The notes: a model not told the origin generated them from the letters alone. Positions 34,184-43,369 are shown, counted from the stretch's first letter. The stretch: DNA of 64,000 nucleotides from Lentzea waywayandensis (GCF_900115955.1 NZ_FOYL01000019.1:64001-128000), one strand, 5' to 3'. Program-made: numbers and translations.

Positions 34184-34627
34184 GTGACGTCTCCGAAGGA
34201 ATCGGGCACCCCTCGCACCATCACCGCGGGCTACTGGCTCGTCGTGGCAGGTGTGGCCCTCAGCGTGCTGGCCTCGCTGTACGTGCTGCTGAACAAGCAG
34301 GTGCTGGTCGAGGCCGCCGTTCAGGGCAACAAGGACCCGAAGATCACCCGGGACATGATCGCCTCGACGGTGAACACCCTGGTGATCGTCTCGCTGGTCG
34401 TGACGCTCGTGCTGGCCGGCCTCGCCGTCTGGTTCGCGGGCAAGGTCAAGGCGGGGCTCAGGAAGAGCCGCACCGGCCTGATGATCACGTTGCTGATCGG
34501 GCTGTTCTTCCAGATGATCACGAACACGCTCGGGATCGTGACGGTGCTGATCGCCATCTCGGGCCTGGTGCTGTTCTACTTCCGGCAGTCGAGCGACTAT
34601 CTGGCCGAGCGCGAGCAGCTGACGTGA
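34184..34627 (+). CDS. membrane protein, second of the tandem set
   Basis: A 147-residue protein with four membrane helices (YWLVVAGVALSVLASLYVLL; TLVIVSLVVTLVLAGLAVWF; TGLMITLLIGLFFQMITNTL; VTVLIAISGLVLFYF). It opens with ESGTPRTITAGYWLVVAG and has the extracytoplasmic loop NKQVLVEAAVQGNKDPKIT, similar in position to the loop of the first member (DRETLVAEARRQNPAMNQD). GTG start. It overlaps the next gene. Function is unknown. Confidence 0.72.
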   Translation: MTSPKESGTPRTITAGYWLVVAGVALSVLASLYVLLNKQVLVEAAVQGNKDPKITRDMIASTVNTLVIVSLVVTLVLAGLAVWFAGKVKAGLRKSRTGLMITLLIGLFFQMITNTLGIVTVLIAISGLVLFYFRQSSDYLAEREQLT

Positions 34628-35022
34628 ACGAGGCTCCCCGCTCGGTCCGCATCGCGGTCGGGCTCTGGCTCGCGATCGCCGTCTTCGTGTTGTTCACCAC
34701 CGCCGGGCTCTGGTTCCAGCGCGGCGAGGTGCAGCGGCTGACGAACTGGTCGTCGGGACAGGTCACGAGCTTCCTGGCCACGCTGTCCGCGGTCGCGTTG
34801 ATCTTCGTGGTGGCCTACGCGTTGCTGACCAGGCTGTTCCTCAGGCGCAGGAACTGGGCGCGGATCGCGTTGTCGTTCATCGCGATCATCCACATGATCT
34901 GGATCCTGTTCGTCGGGATCAGCGCGTCGAACTTGGTCACGTTGCTGCTCATCTGCGCCGCAATCGTCTTCACGTGGCAGGCGCGTACGGCACAGTGGCT
35001 CGCGGAGGTGCGTGAGCAGTGA
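34624..35022 (+). CDS. membrane protein, third of the tandem set
   Basis: A 132-residue protein with four membrane helices (VGLWLAIAVFVLFTTAGLWF; FLATLSAVALIFVVAYALL; WARIALSFIAIIHMIWILFV; LVTLLLICAAIVFTWQA). RRRNWARIALSFIAI matches the WARI block of the first and fourth members. GTG 34624 overlaps the previous stop by 4 bases, and the end overlaps the next start. It is the shortest of the set. Function is unknown. Confidence 0.72.
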   Translation: MNEAPRSVRIAVGLWLAIAVFVLFTTAGLWFQRGEVQRLTNWSSGQVTSFLATLSAVALIFVVAYALLTRLFLRRRNWARIALSFIAIIHMIWILFVGISASNLVTLLLICAAIVFTWQARTAQWLAEVREQ

Positions 35023-35636
35023 CCTATCCACAAGACCCGTGGCAGCAGCAGAACCCCGATGACGTCCAGTGGCAGAACCCCGCCGGCGCCTATCCCGTGG
35101 CCCCGGCGCCTGCCGGGCAGTACCAGGTGAACCAGGTCGGGCAGGCGAGCTTCGCGATGGCGCCGCTCGCGCCCGTGCTGCCCCACGAGATGGCGCCGCC
35201 GCGGCCCGCCACGATCACCGCCGCGATGTGGATCTGGATCGCGGGCGCCGTGCTCTCCGTGGCCGTGCTCCCGGTGATGCTGCTCGCCAACGCCGACTAC
35301 TTCCTCGGCCAGAACACCTCCACCAGCGAGCAGGACCGTCAGGCCGGCGAGCTCGGTGTGCGGGTGATGGCCGTGGTGTTCGGCTTCGCGATGCTCGTCG
35401 GCGCCGCGCCCTACGTCGCGTTCGCGATCGTGCTGCGCAACGGCCAGGGCTGGGCTCGGATCCTGCTCACGATCCTCGGCGTGATCGGGCTCCTGTCGAT
35501 GACCGCGATCACGTTGATCTCGCTGGGCGCGCGGGTCTGGCAGCCGAGCGTGGTGATCAGCATCGTCGTGATGGGGCTGACCATCGCGGCCGTGGTGCTC
35601 CAGTTCCTGCCCGCCTCGAACAAGTTCGTGCGCTAG
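35019..35636 (+). CDS. membrane protein, fourth of the tandem set
   Basis: A 205-residue protein with a Gln/Pro-rich cytoplasmic head (about 1-60, YPQDPWQQQNPDD) and four membrane helices, the third reading GQGWARILLTILGVIGLL. It has the same GW/NWARI signature as its neighbours, with an added N-terminal head. GTG start inside the previous stop. Such heads are common on actinobacterial small membrane proteins. Function is unknown. Confidence 0.72.
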   Translation: MTYPQDPWQQQNPDDVQWQNPAGAYPVAPAPAGQYQVNQVGQASFAMAPLAPVLPHEMAPPRPATITAAMWIWIAGAVLSVAVLPVMLLANADYFLGQNTSTSEQDRQAGELGVRVMAVVFGFAMLVGAAPYVAFAIVLRNGQGWARILLTILGVIGLLSMTAITLISLGARVWQPSVVISIVVMGLTIAAVVLQFLPASNKFVR

Positions 35637-36055
35637 TGCTCTACCGGGAGTCTGGCAGCAGCTGGTGGCCGTTGGTGTGGGGACCGGGATTCGCGGTCGC
35701 CGGGTACCTGATCGAACTGATCACCGGGCCCGCGTCCGTGACGCTGTGGGCGATCGTGGGGCTCGTGCTGACGCTGTTCGCGGTGTTGTGGGTGAACCTG
35801 AAGGTGAAGACCGGCAGCGTCGTGCTGACGACCGAAGAGGCCCAGTTCGGGCGGGAGAAGCTGCCGGTCGCGATGATCGAGGCCTTCACCGACGTCGGCG
35901 CGCCCACCGGGGCCAAGGTGCTCGGCGGCGGCTGGTCGGTGCCCAAGGGAACGACCGGGATGCCGTTGCGGCTGGTCGACGGCACGGTGGTGCTGGGATG
36001 GGCGCGCGATCCGGAAGCCTTCCTCGCGGCGCTGCGGCGGGTCGTGAGAGGGTGA
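35636..36055 (+). CDS. DUF3093-like membrane protein
   Basis: A 139-residue protein with two N-terminal membrane helices (PLVWGPGFAVAGYLIELI; VTLWAIVGLVLTLFAVLWV) and a cytoplasmic beta-rich part ending MPLRLVDGTVVLGWARDPEAFLAALRRVV, the last segment resembling the DUF3093 end. The GTG shares its first base with the previous stop (TAGTG). It overlaps the next gene by 4 bases. No function is known. Confidence 0.6.
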   Translation: MLYRESGSSWWPLVWGPGFAVAGYLIELITGPASVTLWAIVGLVLTLFAVLWVNLKVKTGSVVLTTEEAQFGREKLPVAMIEAFTDVGAPTGAKVLGGGWSVPKGTTGMPLRLVDGTVVLGWARDPEAFLAALRRVVRG

Positions 36056-36417
36056 GCGACGTGACAGAGGCCGTGACTGAGCCGGAGTCGGACACCGTGG
36101 TGGAGGAGCCTGAGCAGGCCCCGCCGGCCGGTCCGAGCCTGCACCAGCCCAAGCGGTGGCTCATCGCCGCGGGCGAGGTCGTCGCGATCGTCGTGCTGGT
36201 GATCGTCGCCGTGTGGGCCTGGAACCGCGGTGTCGTGAGCCTCGAGTACCCGATCGACGGCCGCGAGCCGTTGATCTCCACGCGCTATCACGGCAACTGG
36301 CTGGGCACCGCCGCCGGCGCACTCACGCTGGCCGTGGTCCTTCTTCTGGACGTGGTGCGGCAGGTCCTGCTGGCTGTGCGCACCCGGCCGCAGAAAGCCG
36401 CCGACTCCGACATGTGA
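36052..36417 (+). CDS. small two-helix membrane protein
   Basis: A 121-residue protein, not recognised. An acidic N-terminal tail (about 1-40, TEPESDTVVEEPEQAPP) is followed by one membrane helix (GEVVAIVVLVIVAVWAW), a short external loop with GVVSLEYPIDGREPLISTRY, and a second helix (AAGALTLAVVLLLDVVRQVLL). It overlaps the preceding gene by 4 bases and ends 11 bases before hemL, so it is probably in the same transcript. Confidence 0.68.
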   Translation: MSDVTEAVTEPESDTVVEEPEQAPPAGPSLHQPKRWLIAAGEVVAIVVLVIVAVWAWNRGVVSLEYPIDGREPLISTRYHGNWLGTAAGALTLAVVLLLDVVRQVLLAVRTRPQKAADSDM

Positions 36418-36428
36418 GACTGGGGTAC

Positions 36429-37724
36429 GTGACTGCGAGTCGATCCCAGGCCCTGTTCGAGCGCGCGTCGACGCTGACCCCCGGCGGGGTCAACTCTCCG
36501 GTGCGGGCGTTCCACTCCGTCGGCGGCACCCCGCGTTTCATGGTTCGCGGCGAGGGCCCGCACCTGTGGGACGCGGACGGCAACCGGTACGTCGACCTGG
36601 TGGCCTCGTGGGGCCCGATGATCCTCGGGCACGCCCACCCGTCCGTGGTCGAGGCGGTGCAGAAGGCGGCGTCGTTCGGCCTGTCGTTCGGCACGCCGAC
36701 CGAGGGTGAGATCGATCTCGCGGCCGAGATCATCGACCGCGTCGAGCCGGTCCGCCAGGTCCGCCTGGTCAACTCGGGCACCGAGGCCACGATGAGCGCG
36801 ATCCGCCTCGCGCGCGGTTTCACCGAGCGTCGCAAGGTCATCAAGTTCGCCGGTTGCTACCACGGCCACGTCGACGCGCTGCTCGCCCAGGCGGGCTCCG
36901 GCGTCGCGACCCTGGGCCTGCCTTCGTCGCCCGGCGTCACGGGCGCGCAGGCCGAGGACACGATCGTCCTGCCGTACAACGACATCGAGGCCGTGCGCGC
37001 GGCGTTCGCGGAGAACCCCGGCGAGATCGCCTGCATCATCACCGAGGCGGCGGCGGGCAACATGGGCGCGGTCGCGCCCTCCGCGGACTTCAACGCGGGC
37101 CTGCGCGAGATCTGCGACGCCGACGGCGCGTTGCTGATCATGGACGAGGTCATGACCGGCTTCCGCGTCTCGCGGGCAGGCTGGTTCGGCCTGGAGCGCG
37201 TGCGCGGCGACCTCTACACGTTCGGCAAGGTCATGTCCGGCGGCCTGCCCGCGGCGGCGTTCGGCGGCCGCACGGACGTGATGTCCCGCCTGGCGCCCTC
37301 CGGCCCCGTCTACCAGGCCGGAACGCTGTCCGGAAACCCCGTCGCCGTGGCCGCGGGCCTGGCCACGCTGAAGGCCGCCGACGAGGACGTCTACCGGGCC
37401 CTCGACCGCAACGCCGCGCGCCTCGGCGCGCTCTTCACGGCTTCGTTGACGGAGGCCGGTGTCGAGCACCGCGTGCAGTTCGCTGGGAACCTGGTGAGCG
37501 TGTTCTTCGGTGCTACCGAGGTGAAGGACTACGCGGGCGCGCAGGCGTGCGAGACGTGGCGCTTCCCGCCGTTCTTCCACGCCCTGCTGGAGCGCGGCGT
37601 CTACGCCCCGCCCTCGGCGTTCGAGGCGTGGTTCGTGAACGCCGCCATGGGTGAAGAGGAGTTCGCAGTGATCGCCGACGCGTTGCCGCACGCGGCCCGT
37701 GCCGCCAAGGAGGCCCGCAAGTGA
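36429..37724 (+). CDS. hemL: glutamate-1-semialdehyde 2,1-aminomutase
   Basis: A 431-residue PLP enzyme of the C5 pathway, turning glutamate-1-semialdehyde into 5-aminolevulinate. TPGGVNSPVRAF, the PLP-phosphate segment NSGTEATMSAIRLAR, MDEVMTGFRVS and the Schiff-base lysine in TFGKVMSGGLPAAAFGG are diagnostic. GTG 36429 fits the family's length. It is coupled to the histidine phosphatase gene (GTGA). It works with hemA, hemB, hemC and hemD upstream in this window. Confidence 0.96.
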   Translation: MTASRSQALFERASTLTPGGVNSPVRAFHSVGGTPRFMVRGEGPHLWDADGNRYVDLVASWGPMILGHAHPSVVEAVQKAASFGLSFGTPTEGEIDLAAEIIDRVEPVRQVRLVNSGTEATMSAIRLARGFTERRKVIKFAGCYHGHVDALLAQAGSGVATLGLPSSPGVTGAQAEDTIVLPYNDIEAVRAAFAENPGEIACIITEAAAGNMGAVAPSADFNAGLREICDADGALLIMDEVMTGFRVSRAGWFGLERVRGDLYTFGKVMSGGLPAAAFGGRTDVMSRLAPSGPVYQAGTLSGNPVAVAAGLATLKAADEDVYRALDRNAARLGALFTASLTEAGVEHRVQFAGNLVSVFFGATEVKDYAGAQACETWRFPPFFHALLERGVYAPPSAFEAWFVNAAMGEEEFAVIADALPHAARAAKEARK

Positions 37725-38350
37725 CCCGCACCGTCGTCCACCTGCTCCGCCACGGCGAGGTGCACAACCCGACCGGCATCCTGTACGGCCGTCTTCCCGG
37801 CTTCAAGCTGTCCGAGCGCGGGCAGAAGCAGGCGCTGACCGTGGCCGAGCACCTGGCGGACCACGACATCGTGCACGTCGTCGCGTCCCCTTTGGACCGT
37901 GCACAGCAGACCGCGTCTCCCATCGCCGACTCGCATCGGCTGGAGCTGGCCACCGACGACCGGTTGATCGAGGCCGACAACCAGTTCGAGGGGCTGAAGG
38001 TCGCGGTGGGCGACGGGGCGCTGCGGTCGCCTCAGCACTGGCCGAAGCTGGTGAACCCGTTCAAGCCGTCCTGGGGCGAGCCGTACATCGAGATCGCTCA
38101 CCGGATGCTGGGCGCGGTGCAGAAGGCTCGGGCCGCCGCCGAGGGGCATGAGGCTGTCTGCGTTTCGCACCAGCTGCCCATCTGGACGGTGCGGCGGTTC
38201 CTGGAGGGCAAGCGGATGTGGCACGACCCGCGGAAACGGGAGTGCTCGCTCGCTTCGCTCACGTCGCTGATCTTCGAGGGTGAGCAGCTGGTCCGGATCG
38301 CCTATTCCGAACCGGTGGGTGCCACCAATCCTCGGGTGACCGGGGCATGA
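37721..38350 (+). CDS. histidine phosphatase family protein
   Basis: A 209-residue phosphoglycerate mutase-fold protein. HLLRHGEVHNPTGILYGRL carries the catalytic histidine, and AVCVSHQLPIWTVRRF the second. It belongs to the broad-specificity phosphatase clade rather than glycolytic mutases. It is equivalent to Rv0525, always found between hemL and the ResA-like gene. It overlaps both neighbours by 4 bases. The substrate is unknown. Confidence 0.88.
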   Translation: MTRTVVHLLRHGEVHNPTGILYGRLPGFKLSERGQKQALTVAEHLADHDIVHVVASPLDRAQQTASPIADSHRLELATDDRLIEADNQFEGLKVAVGDGALRSPQHWPKLVNPFKPSWGEPYIEIAHRMLGAVQKARAAAEGHEAVCVSHQLPIWTVRRFLEGKRMWHDPRKRECSLASLTSLIFEGEQLVRIAYSEPVGATNPRVTGA

Positions 38351-38904
38351 AGCGTTTTCTGGTGCTGTTGTTGTTACTCGCCGGATGCACCACCGGGAAG
38401 GACGCTGCCCAGATCGGGGCCGGGGATTTCTACCTCGTGGCTCCCGGCGGGCAGGTCAAGATCCGGTACGCGCCCAGCGAGCGCAAGGAGCTGAAGGGGC
38501 TCGAAGGCGAGTCCCTGCTGGAAGAGGGCAAGGTCGTCAAGCTCTCCGACTACGCGGGCAAGCCCGTCGTGATCAACATCTGGGGAGCCTGGTGCGGGCC
38601 CTGCCGGACCGAGGCCCCCGAGATGCAGAAGATCTTCGACGCCGGGACCCAGGTGGTCGGGGTCGACGTCAAGGAGACCTCAAAGGATCATCCCCGGGAC
38701 TTCATGAAGGACCGGTCGCTGACCTATCCGTCCATTTACGACGCTTCGGCGCGGAGCTTCATCAACGTGTTCCGGGGAGTTCCGGCCAACACCGTGCCTT
38801 CCACGTTCATCGTGGACAAGGACCACAAGGTGGCGGCGGCGTTCCTGGTGCCGGTACTGGCTTCCGATCTCCAGTCCGTTTTGGACGAACTGGCCAAGGA
38901 ATGA
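38347..38904 (+). CDS. TlpA/ResA-like thiol-disulfide lipoprotein
   Basis: A 185-residue lipoprotein with lipobox LLAGC (Cys about residue 14) and a thioredoxin domain (about 60-180) with WGAWCGPCRTEAP as active site and VPSTFIVDKDH for the cis-proline. It acts on the outer side of the membrane, probably reducing apocytochrome c cysteines for the CcdA-ResB-CcsB system downstream. Equivalent to Rv0526. A strong terminator follows, so it is separated from ccdA by the inserted M64 gene. Confidence 0.93.
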   Translation: MKRFLVLLLLLAGCTTGKDAAQIGAGDFYLVAPGGQVKIRYAPSERKELKGLEGESLLEEGKVVKLSDYAGKPVVINIWGAWCGPCRTEAPEMQKIFDAGTQVVGVDVKETSKDHPRDFMKDRSLTYPSIYDASARSFINVFRGVPANTVPSTFIVDKDHKVAAAFLVPVLASDLQSVLDELAKE

Positions 38905-38905
38905 G

Positions 38906-38931
38906 AGAAGGGGGCCGCGAGGCCCCCTTCT
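38906..38931 (+). terminator. terminator of the hemL-TlpA operon
   Basis: AGAAGGGGGCC (38906-38916) and GGCCCCCTTCT (38921-38931) pair exactly around the tetraloop GCGA. It could also serve the convergent peptidase gene, whose stop is at 38945. Confidence 0.88.
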
Positions 38932-38944
38932 TCGTGTCGCTCGC

Positions 38945-39931
38945 CTACTGGGCGGGCGGTTCCGCCGGGGCGTTCAGCGACGGGATCTTGGCCTTGAAGG
39001 CCTTGATCATCGCGTCGCGGCCGATCGAGTTGAACTGCTTGCCCAGCGTGCGCATGATCGAGTTGCCGGTCGGCCGGTAGAGGCCCGTCTTGTAGTACCG
39101 AGCACCCTCGACCGGGGCGATCACGCCGCCGTCCGGGGAGGGCTGGCCCAGGTACTCGCCCCACTTGGCGCCGGTCGGATCGCTGGTCACGTTGATCTCA
39201 CGCGGTTCGGAGCCCGTGTAGTTCGCGTACGGGTAGTCGTACTCGTCGGCCAGGCCGCCGATCGAGTGGCCGAGCTCGTGGATCGCGATCTGGCCGGCCT
39301 GCGCGTTCGAGCCGGAGGCGGTGGCGACCGAACCGCCCGCGCCGCCGTACTTCGCGGTGTTGCCGAGGGCGATCACCTGGTCCGCCTGCGGGGCGAGAGC
39401 GGCGAACTCCTTGGCCTTGGTCTCGTTGACGCAGAGCAGGCGTTCGGTGTTCGCGTCGCGGCCCTGGCACCAGAAACCCATGTCCAGCGCGGTGTTCTTG
39501 AGCAGGCCCCTGGTCGGGTCGTGGTCCACACCGGACTCGGCGGAGATCACGTTGACCTGCCAGACGTTGAAGTACTCCTTGTAGGAGGCGAAGGGCTCCA
39601 CCGCGGAGAGCTCTTCCCACTTGCTCTTCACGTTGCCGGTGTAGGTCTCCAGGTCGTCGGCCGTGTAGCCGTCGCCCACGAAGACGAGGTCGAAGCGATC
39701 GGCTGAGTCGCCGGTCACCTGGACGGGGATCACGTCGGCCGCGGCCAGCGCGCGGAAGGTCGTGGACTTCTCGGCTGGTGCTTTCGGGGTCAGGGCCTGC
39801 GTGATGGAGCCGTCCTCGTTGAAGACCTCGCGCCATTCCATCGCCGGGGCAGCGCCACCGGCCGGTACCTGCGCGAACAGTGCCAGCGCCGCGACGGTGA
39901 ACGCGGGGAGTAGCAGCCGGGAACGATGCAT
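38945..39931 (-). CDS. secreted M64-type (IgA peptidase-like) metallopeptidase
   Basis: A 328-residue exported peptidase. A signal peptide (about 1-28, LLLPAFTVAALALFAQVPAGGAA) precedes a propeptide-like region and the M64 domain (about 75-310), with RFDLVFVGDGYTADD, the zinc motif HELGHSIGGLADEY (His218, Glu219, His222) and RYYKTGLYRPTGNSIM. Homologues cleave extracellular proteins or peptides. It is convergent with the TlpA-like gene and divergent from ccdA, breaking the arrangement seen in mycobacteria, so it is probably an accessory insertion. ATG 39931 gives a proper signal. Confidence 0.9.
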   Translation of the reverse strand: MHRSRLLLPAFTVAALALFAQVPAGGAAPAMEWREVFNEDGSITQALTPKAPAEKSTTFRALAAADVIPVQVTGDSADRFDLVFVGDGYTADDLETYTGNVKSKWEELSAVEPFASYKEYFNVWQVNVISAESGVDHDPTRGLLKNTALDMGFWCQGRDANTERLLCVNETKAKEFAALAPQADQVIALGNTAKYGGAGGSVATASGSNAQAGQIAIHELGHSIGGLADEYDYPYANYTGSEPREINVTSDPTGAKWGEYLGQPSPDGGVIAPVEGARYYKTGLYRPTGNSIMRTLGKQFNSIGRDAMIKAFKAKIPSLNAPAEPPAQ

Positions 39932-40061
39932 GGGCTGACGCTAAGCAACCGTGATGTCACCCACAAGCGGCGATTGTAGGTACTTTTGGCCCAAGCCTTG
40001 TGTCGGGTCAAAACCGATGCCGGTCGTCGCGTGATCTGGGCAACTACCTACTCTGAGATCT

Positions 40062-40838
40062 GTGAACCCCACCGATCTGGCGATCTCCGGGCCGTTGCTG
40101 CTGGCCACCGGGGTCGCCTTGCTCGCTGGGTTCATCTCGTTCGCGTCACCGTGCGTGGTGCCGCTCGTGCCCGGTTACCTCGCGTATCTCGCCGGTCTGG
40201 TCGGTGCCGAGGCGCCTCGGGTGGAGGCGAACGAACCGGCGAAGCAGGGCCGGTGGCGCGTCGCCGGGGCCTCGTTGCTGTTCGTGCTCGGGTTCACGGT
40301 CGTCTTCGCGTTGGCCTCGATGGCCATCCTCGGTGCGTCGGACGCGTTGTTCCTCAACGCCGATCTGTTCCAGCGCATCGGTGGTGTCATCACGATCCTG
40401 ATGGGGTTGGTGTTCCTCGGGCTCGTTCCGGCGTTGCAGAAGGACGTGCGGTTCCACACCAAGCCCAACGCCGGGTTGATCGGGGCGCCGGTGCTCGGGG
40501 CCGTGTTCGCGCTCGGGTGGACGCCCTGTCTCGGGCCGACGCTGGCCGGGGTGCTCGCCGTCGCGCGCAGCACCGAGGTCGGGTCGTCGACGGCGCGCGG
40601 TGCCGTGCTGGTGCTGGCCTACTGCCTGGGGCTCGGGTTGCCGTTCGTGGTCCTCGCGCTCGGCGCGCGGTGGGCGCTGGGCGTCACGAAGTGGCTGCGC
40701 ACGCACGCCCGGCAGGTGCAGATCTTCGGTGGCGTGCTGCTGATCCTGGTCGGGATCGCGCTGGTCACGGGGCTCTGGGGTGAGTTCGTCGGGTGGCTGC
40801 GCTACTCGTTCGTCGACGTCGTGAGGCTGCCGCTCTAG
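40062..40838 (+). CDS. ccdA: cytochrome c biogenesis protein CcdA
   Basis: A 258-residue polytopic membrane protein (six helices) of the CcdA/DsbD family that passes reducing power across the membrane to apocytochrome thiols. FASPCVVPLVPGYLAYLAGLVG and LGWTPCLGPTLAGVL carry the two redox cysteines with flanking prolines. The GTG start is preceded by a 130-base promoter region. It shares one base with the resB start. Length and motifs are typical. Confidence 0.95.
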   Translation: MNPTDLAISGPLLLATGVALLAGFISFASPCVVPLVPGYLAYLAGLVGAEAPRVEANEPAKQGRWRVAGASLLFVLGFTVVFALASMAILGASDALFLNADLFQRIGGVITILMGLVFLGLVPALQKDVRFHTKPNAGLIGAPVLGAVFALGWTPCLGPTLAGVLAVARSTEVGSSTARGAVLVLAYCLGLGLPFVVLALGARWALGVTKWLRTHARQVQIFGGVLLILVGIALVTGLWGEFVGWLRYSFVDVVRLPL

Positions 40839-42355
40839 TGATCGCCTTCCTCCGCAACACGTGGCGCGGGCTCACCTCGATGAGGACCGCGCTGACCCTG
40901 CTGTTCCTGCTCGCGCTCGCGGCGATGCCCGGCGCGTTGCTGCCGCAGCGGTCGCTCAACTCGGCCAAGGTCGACGACTACATCGCCCAGAAGGGCTGGT
41001 GGGGCGAGTTCCTGCTCAAGCTCGGGTTCTTCGAGGTGTACGCCACGCCGTGGTTCGCCGCGATCTACCTGCTGCTGTTCACGTCCCTCGTCGGGTGCCT
41101 GCTTCCCCGCACGTGGGAGTACTTCAAGCAGATGCGCGCGAAGCCGGTGCTCACGCCGCGCAATCTCTCGCGGATGCCGCACCACGCGCAGGCCGAGCTC
41201 GACGTGATGCCGGACGAGGCCGTGGCGCGAGCCAGGAAGGTCCTGCGCGGCTGGCGGATGGAGACCGGCGAGGACACGGTCAGCGCCGAGCGCGGGTTCC
41301 TGCGCGAGACCGGCAACCTGGTCTTCCACTTCGCGTTGCTCGGCCTGCTGGTGTCGTTCGCGCTGGGCAAGATGTTCAGCTACGAGGGCCAGATCATCGT
41401 CCAGGCCGACGGCGGCCAGTTCTGCAACGGCGGCATCTTCAACTACGACCAGTTCCGGCCGGGGCTGCGGGTCGACGGCACGGACCTCACGCCGTTCTGC
41501 GTCGAGATCGGCAAGTTCTCCGCCGAGTACCTCGACAACGGCCAGCCCGTCGGCTTCAAGGCGGACATCCGCTACCAGTCGGGTGAGAGCCTCGCCTCGA
41601 ACACCTGGAACCCCTTCACCCTCCAGGTCAACCACCCGCTGCGCACCGAAGGCGACCGCCTCTACCTGCTCGGCCACGGGTACACGCCGACGTTCACGGT
41701 GACGTTCCCCAACGGCGAGAAGCGCACGCAGGGCATCCAGTGGCTGCCGACCGACCAGCTCACGCTGGCCTCGGAGGGCGCGACGAAGTTCGACCCGCCC
41801 GGAGTCACGGACTCCGAGACGCGGCGCAAGAACCAGATCGCGGTGACCGGTCTGCTGGCGCCGACGCCGTTGCTGCACGGCAACATCCTGAGCTCGAAGT
41901 TCCCGGCGCTGAACGACCCGATGGTCGCCGTCGACGTGTACCGCGGCGACCTCGGCGTGGACGACGGCCGCGGCCAGTCGATCTTCTCGATCGACCAGAA
42001 GATGGTCGACCAGGGCCGGTTGCAGAAGGTCGCGCGCAAGAACCTCGCGCTGGGCGAGGAGATCGCGCTCGACGACGGCACCAAGGTGCGCTTCGACTCC
42101 GTGAACGACTGGGTGTCGTTGCAGGTCTCGCACGACCCGACCCAGGGTTACGTGCTGGTGTTCGCCATCCTGATCATCCTCGGCCTGGGGGTCTCGCTGA
42201 CCGTCAAGCGCCGCAGGGTGTGGGTCCGTGCGACTCGTCTGACCGACGGGCGTACTTTGGTCGAGGTCGGCGGGCTCGCCCGTACTGACCAGGCAGGATA
42301 CGGCGAGGAGTTCACGCGGGTCGCCCGCGCGGTGCTGAACGAGGAGAAGTCCTGA
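40838..42355 (+). CDS. resB: cytochrome c biogenesis protein ResB
   Basis: A 505-residue membrane protein of system II cytochrome c maturation. N-terminal helices (MRTALTLLFLLALAAMPGALLPQR; WFAAIYLLLFTSLVGCLLPR), a third helix at about 150 (LVFHFALLGLLVSFALG), a large extracytoplasmic domain (about 180-430) and a last helix (YVLVFAILIILGLGVSL) are visible. The GTG start shares its first base with the ccdA stop. It partners with CcsB to present heme to apocytochrome. Confidence 0.94.
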   Translation: MIAFLRNTWRGLTSMRTALTLLFLLALAAMPGALLPQRSLNSAKVDDYIAQKGWWGEFLLKLGFFEVYATPWFAAIYLLLFTSLVGCLLPRTWEYFKQMRAKPVLTPRNLSRMPHHAQAELDVMPDEAVARARKVLRGWRMETGEDTVSAERGFLRETGNLVFHFALLGLLVSFALGKMFSYEGQIIVQADGGQFCNGGIFNYDQFRPGLRVDGTDLTPFCVEIGKFSAEYLDNGQPVGFKADIRYQSGESLASNTWNPFTLQVNHPLRTEGDRLYLLGHGYTPTFTVTFPNGEKRTQGIQWLPTDQLTLASEGATKFDPPGVTDSETRRKNQIAVTGLLAPTPLLHGNILSSKFPALNDPMVAVDVYRGDLGVDDGRGQSIFSIDQKMVDQGRLQKVARKNLALGEEIALDDGTKVRFDSVNDWVSLQVSHDPTQGYVLVFAILIILGLGVSLTVKRRRVWVRATRLTDGRTLVEVGGLARTDQAGYGEEFTRVARAVLNEEKS

Positions 42356-43266
42356 TGCCGGTCAACGAGACCTTCGCGACCTACAGCGACTGGCTGTACC
42401 GCAGCGCTCTCGGGGTCTACCTCTTCGCGATCCTGCTTTACGCGGTCGAGCAGGCCTTCGCCCGTGCCCCGCGCAAGGCTCTGGTCGGCGCCGGCGGGCC
42501 GGACGTCCTCGTCGACGAGCCCAAGTCCGAGCTGACCAAGTCGGAGCGCATCGGCCGCATGGGCGCCGCGATGACGGTCCTCGGCGCGGTGCTGCACCTC
42601 GGGTCGTTGGTCATGCGCGGACTGTCCGCCGGTCGCGCGCCCTGGGGCAACATGTACGAGTACATGTCGCTGCTGTGCCTCGCGGCCGTGGTGACGTGGA
42701 TCGTGCTGATGGCGAAGTTCCCGATCCGCCGTCTCGGCGTGTTCGTGCTGCCGCCGATCCTGACCCTGCTGTTCCTCGGTGGCACCGTCCTGTACGCCGA
42801 GTCCGCGCCCGTACAGCCGGCGCTGCGGTCGTACTGGCTGGTGATCCACGTCTCGGTGATCTCGATCTCGTCCGGCGTGCTGCTGATCCCCGGCGTGACG
42901 TCGATCCTCTACCTGCTCAAGGACACCAAGTCCGACCGCTTCCCGAAGCTGCCGTCCGCCGACGTGCTGGACCGGATGTCGTACCGGACCACCGTGCTGG
43001 CGTTCCCGCTGTTCACGGCCGGAATCATCCTCGGGGCGATCTGGGCGGAAGCCGCGTGGGGCCGGTTCTGGGGCTGGGACCCCAAGGAGACGGTCGCGTT
43101 CGTCTCGTGGGTGGTCTATGCGGCGTATCTGCACGCACGCGCTACGGCCGGTTGGCGTGGCCGTGGGGCCGCTTGGATCAACATCGCGGGCTTCGCCCTG
43201 AACGTGTTCAACCTGTTCTTCATCAACTTGGTCACCAGCGGGTTGCATTCGTACGCGGGTCTCTAA
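42355..43266 (+). CDS. ccsB: cytochrome c biogenesis protein CcsB (CcsA/ResC family)
   Basis: A 303-residue heme-handling protein with about eight membrane helices. The tryptophan-rich heme motif WGRFWGWDPKETVAFVSW is diagnostic; conserved histidines flank it (HVSVISISSG; GLHSYAGL). Its ATG overlaps the resB stop by one base. With ResB it forms the heme export and ligation complex of system II. It ends the ccdA-resB-ccsB operon. Confidence 0.95.
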   Translation: MPVNETFATYSDWLYRSALGVYLFAILLYAVEQAFARAPRKALVGAGGPDVLVDEPKSELTKSERIGRMGAAMTVLGAVLHLGSLVMRGLSAGRAPWGNMYEYMSLLCLAAVVTWIVLMAKFPIRRLGVFVLPPILTLLFLGGTVLYAESAPVQPALRSYWLVIHVSVISISSGVLLIPGVTSILYLLKDTKSDRFPKLPSADVLDRMSYRTTVLAFPLFTAGIILGAIWAEAAWGRFWGWDPKETVAFVSWVVYAAYLHARATAGWRGRGAAWINIAGFALNVFNLFFINLVTSGLHSYAGL

Positions 43267-43369
43267 CGAGTTAACCACCCAGGTCGATGGAACCGTTGCC
43301 GGTTGCGTACCGTCGCAACCTGGGGGTCGGGGAAGTCTCGGTCCCTCTTGCTCAGGGAGGGCCACAGCG

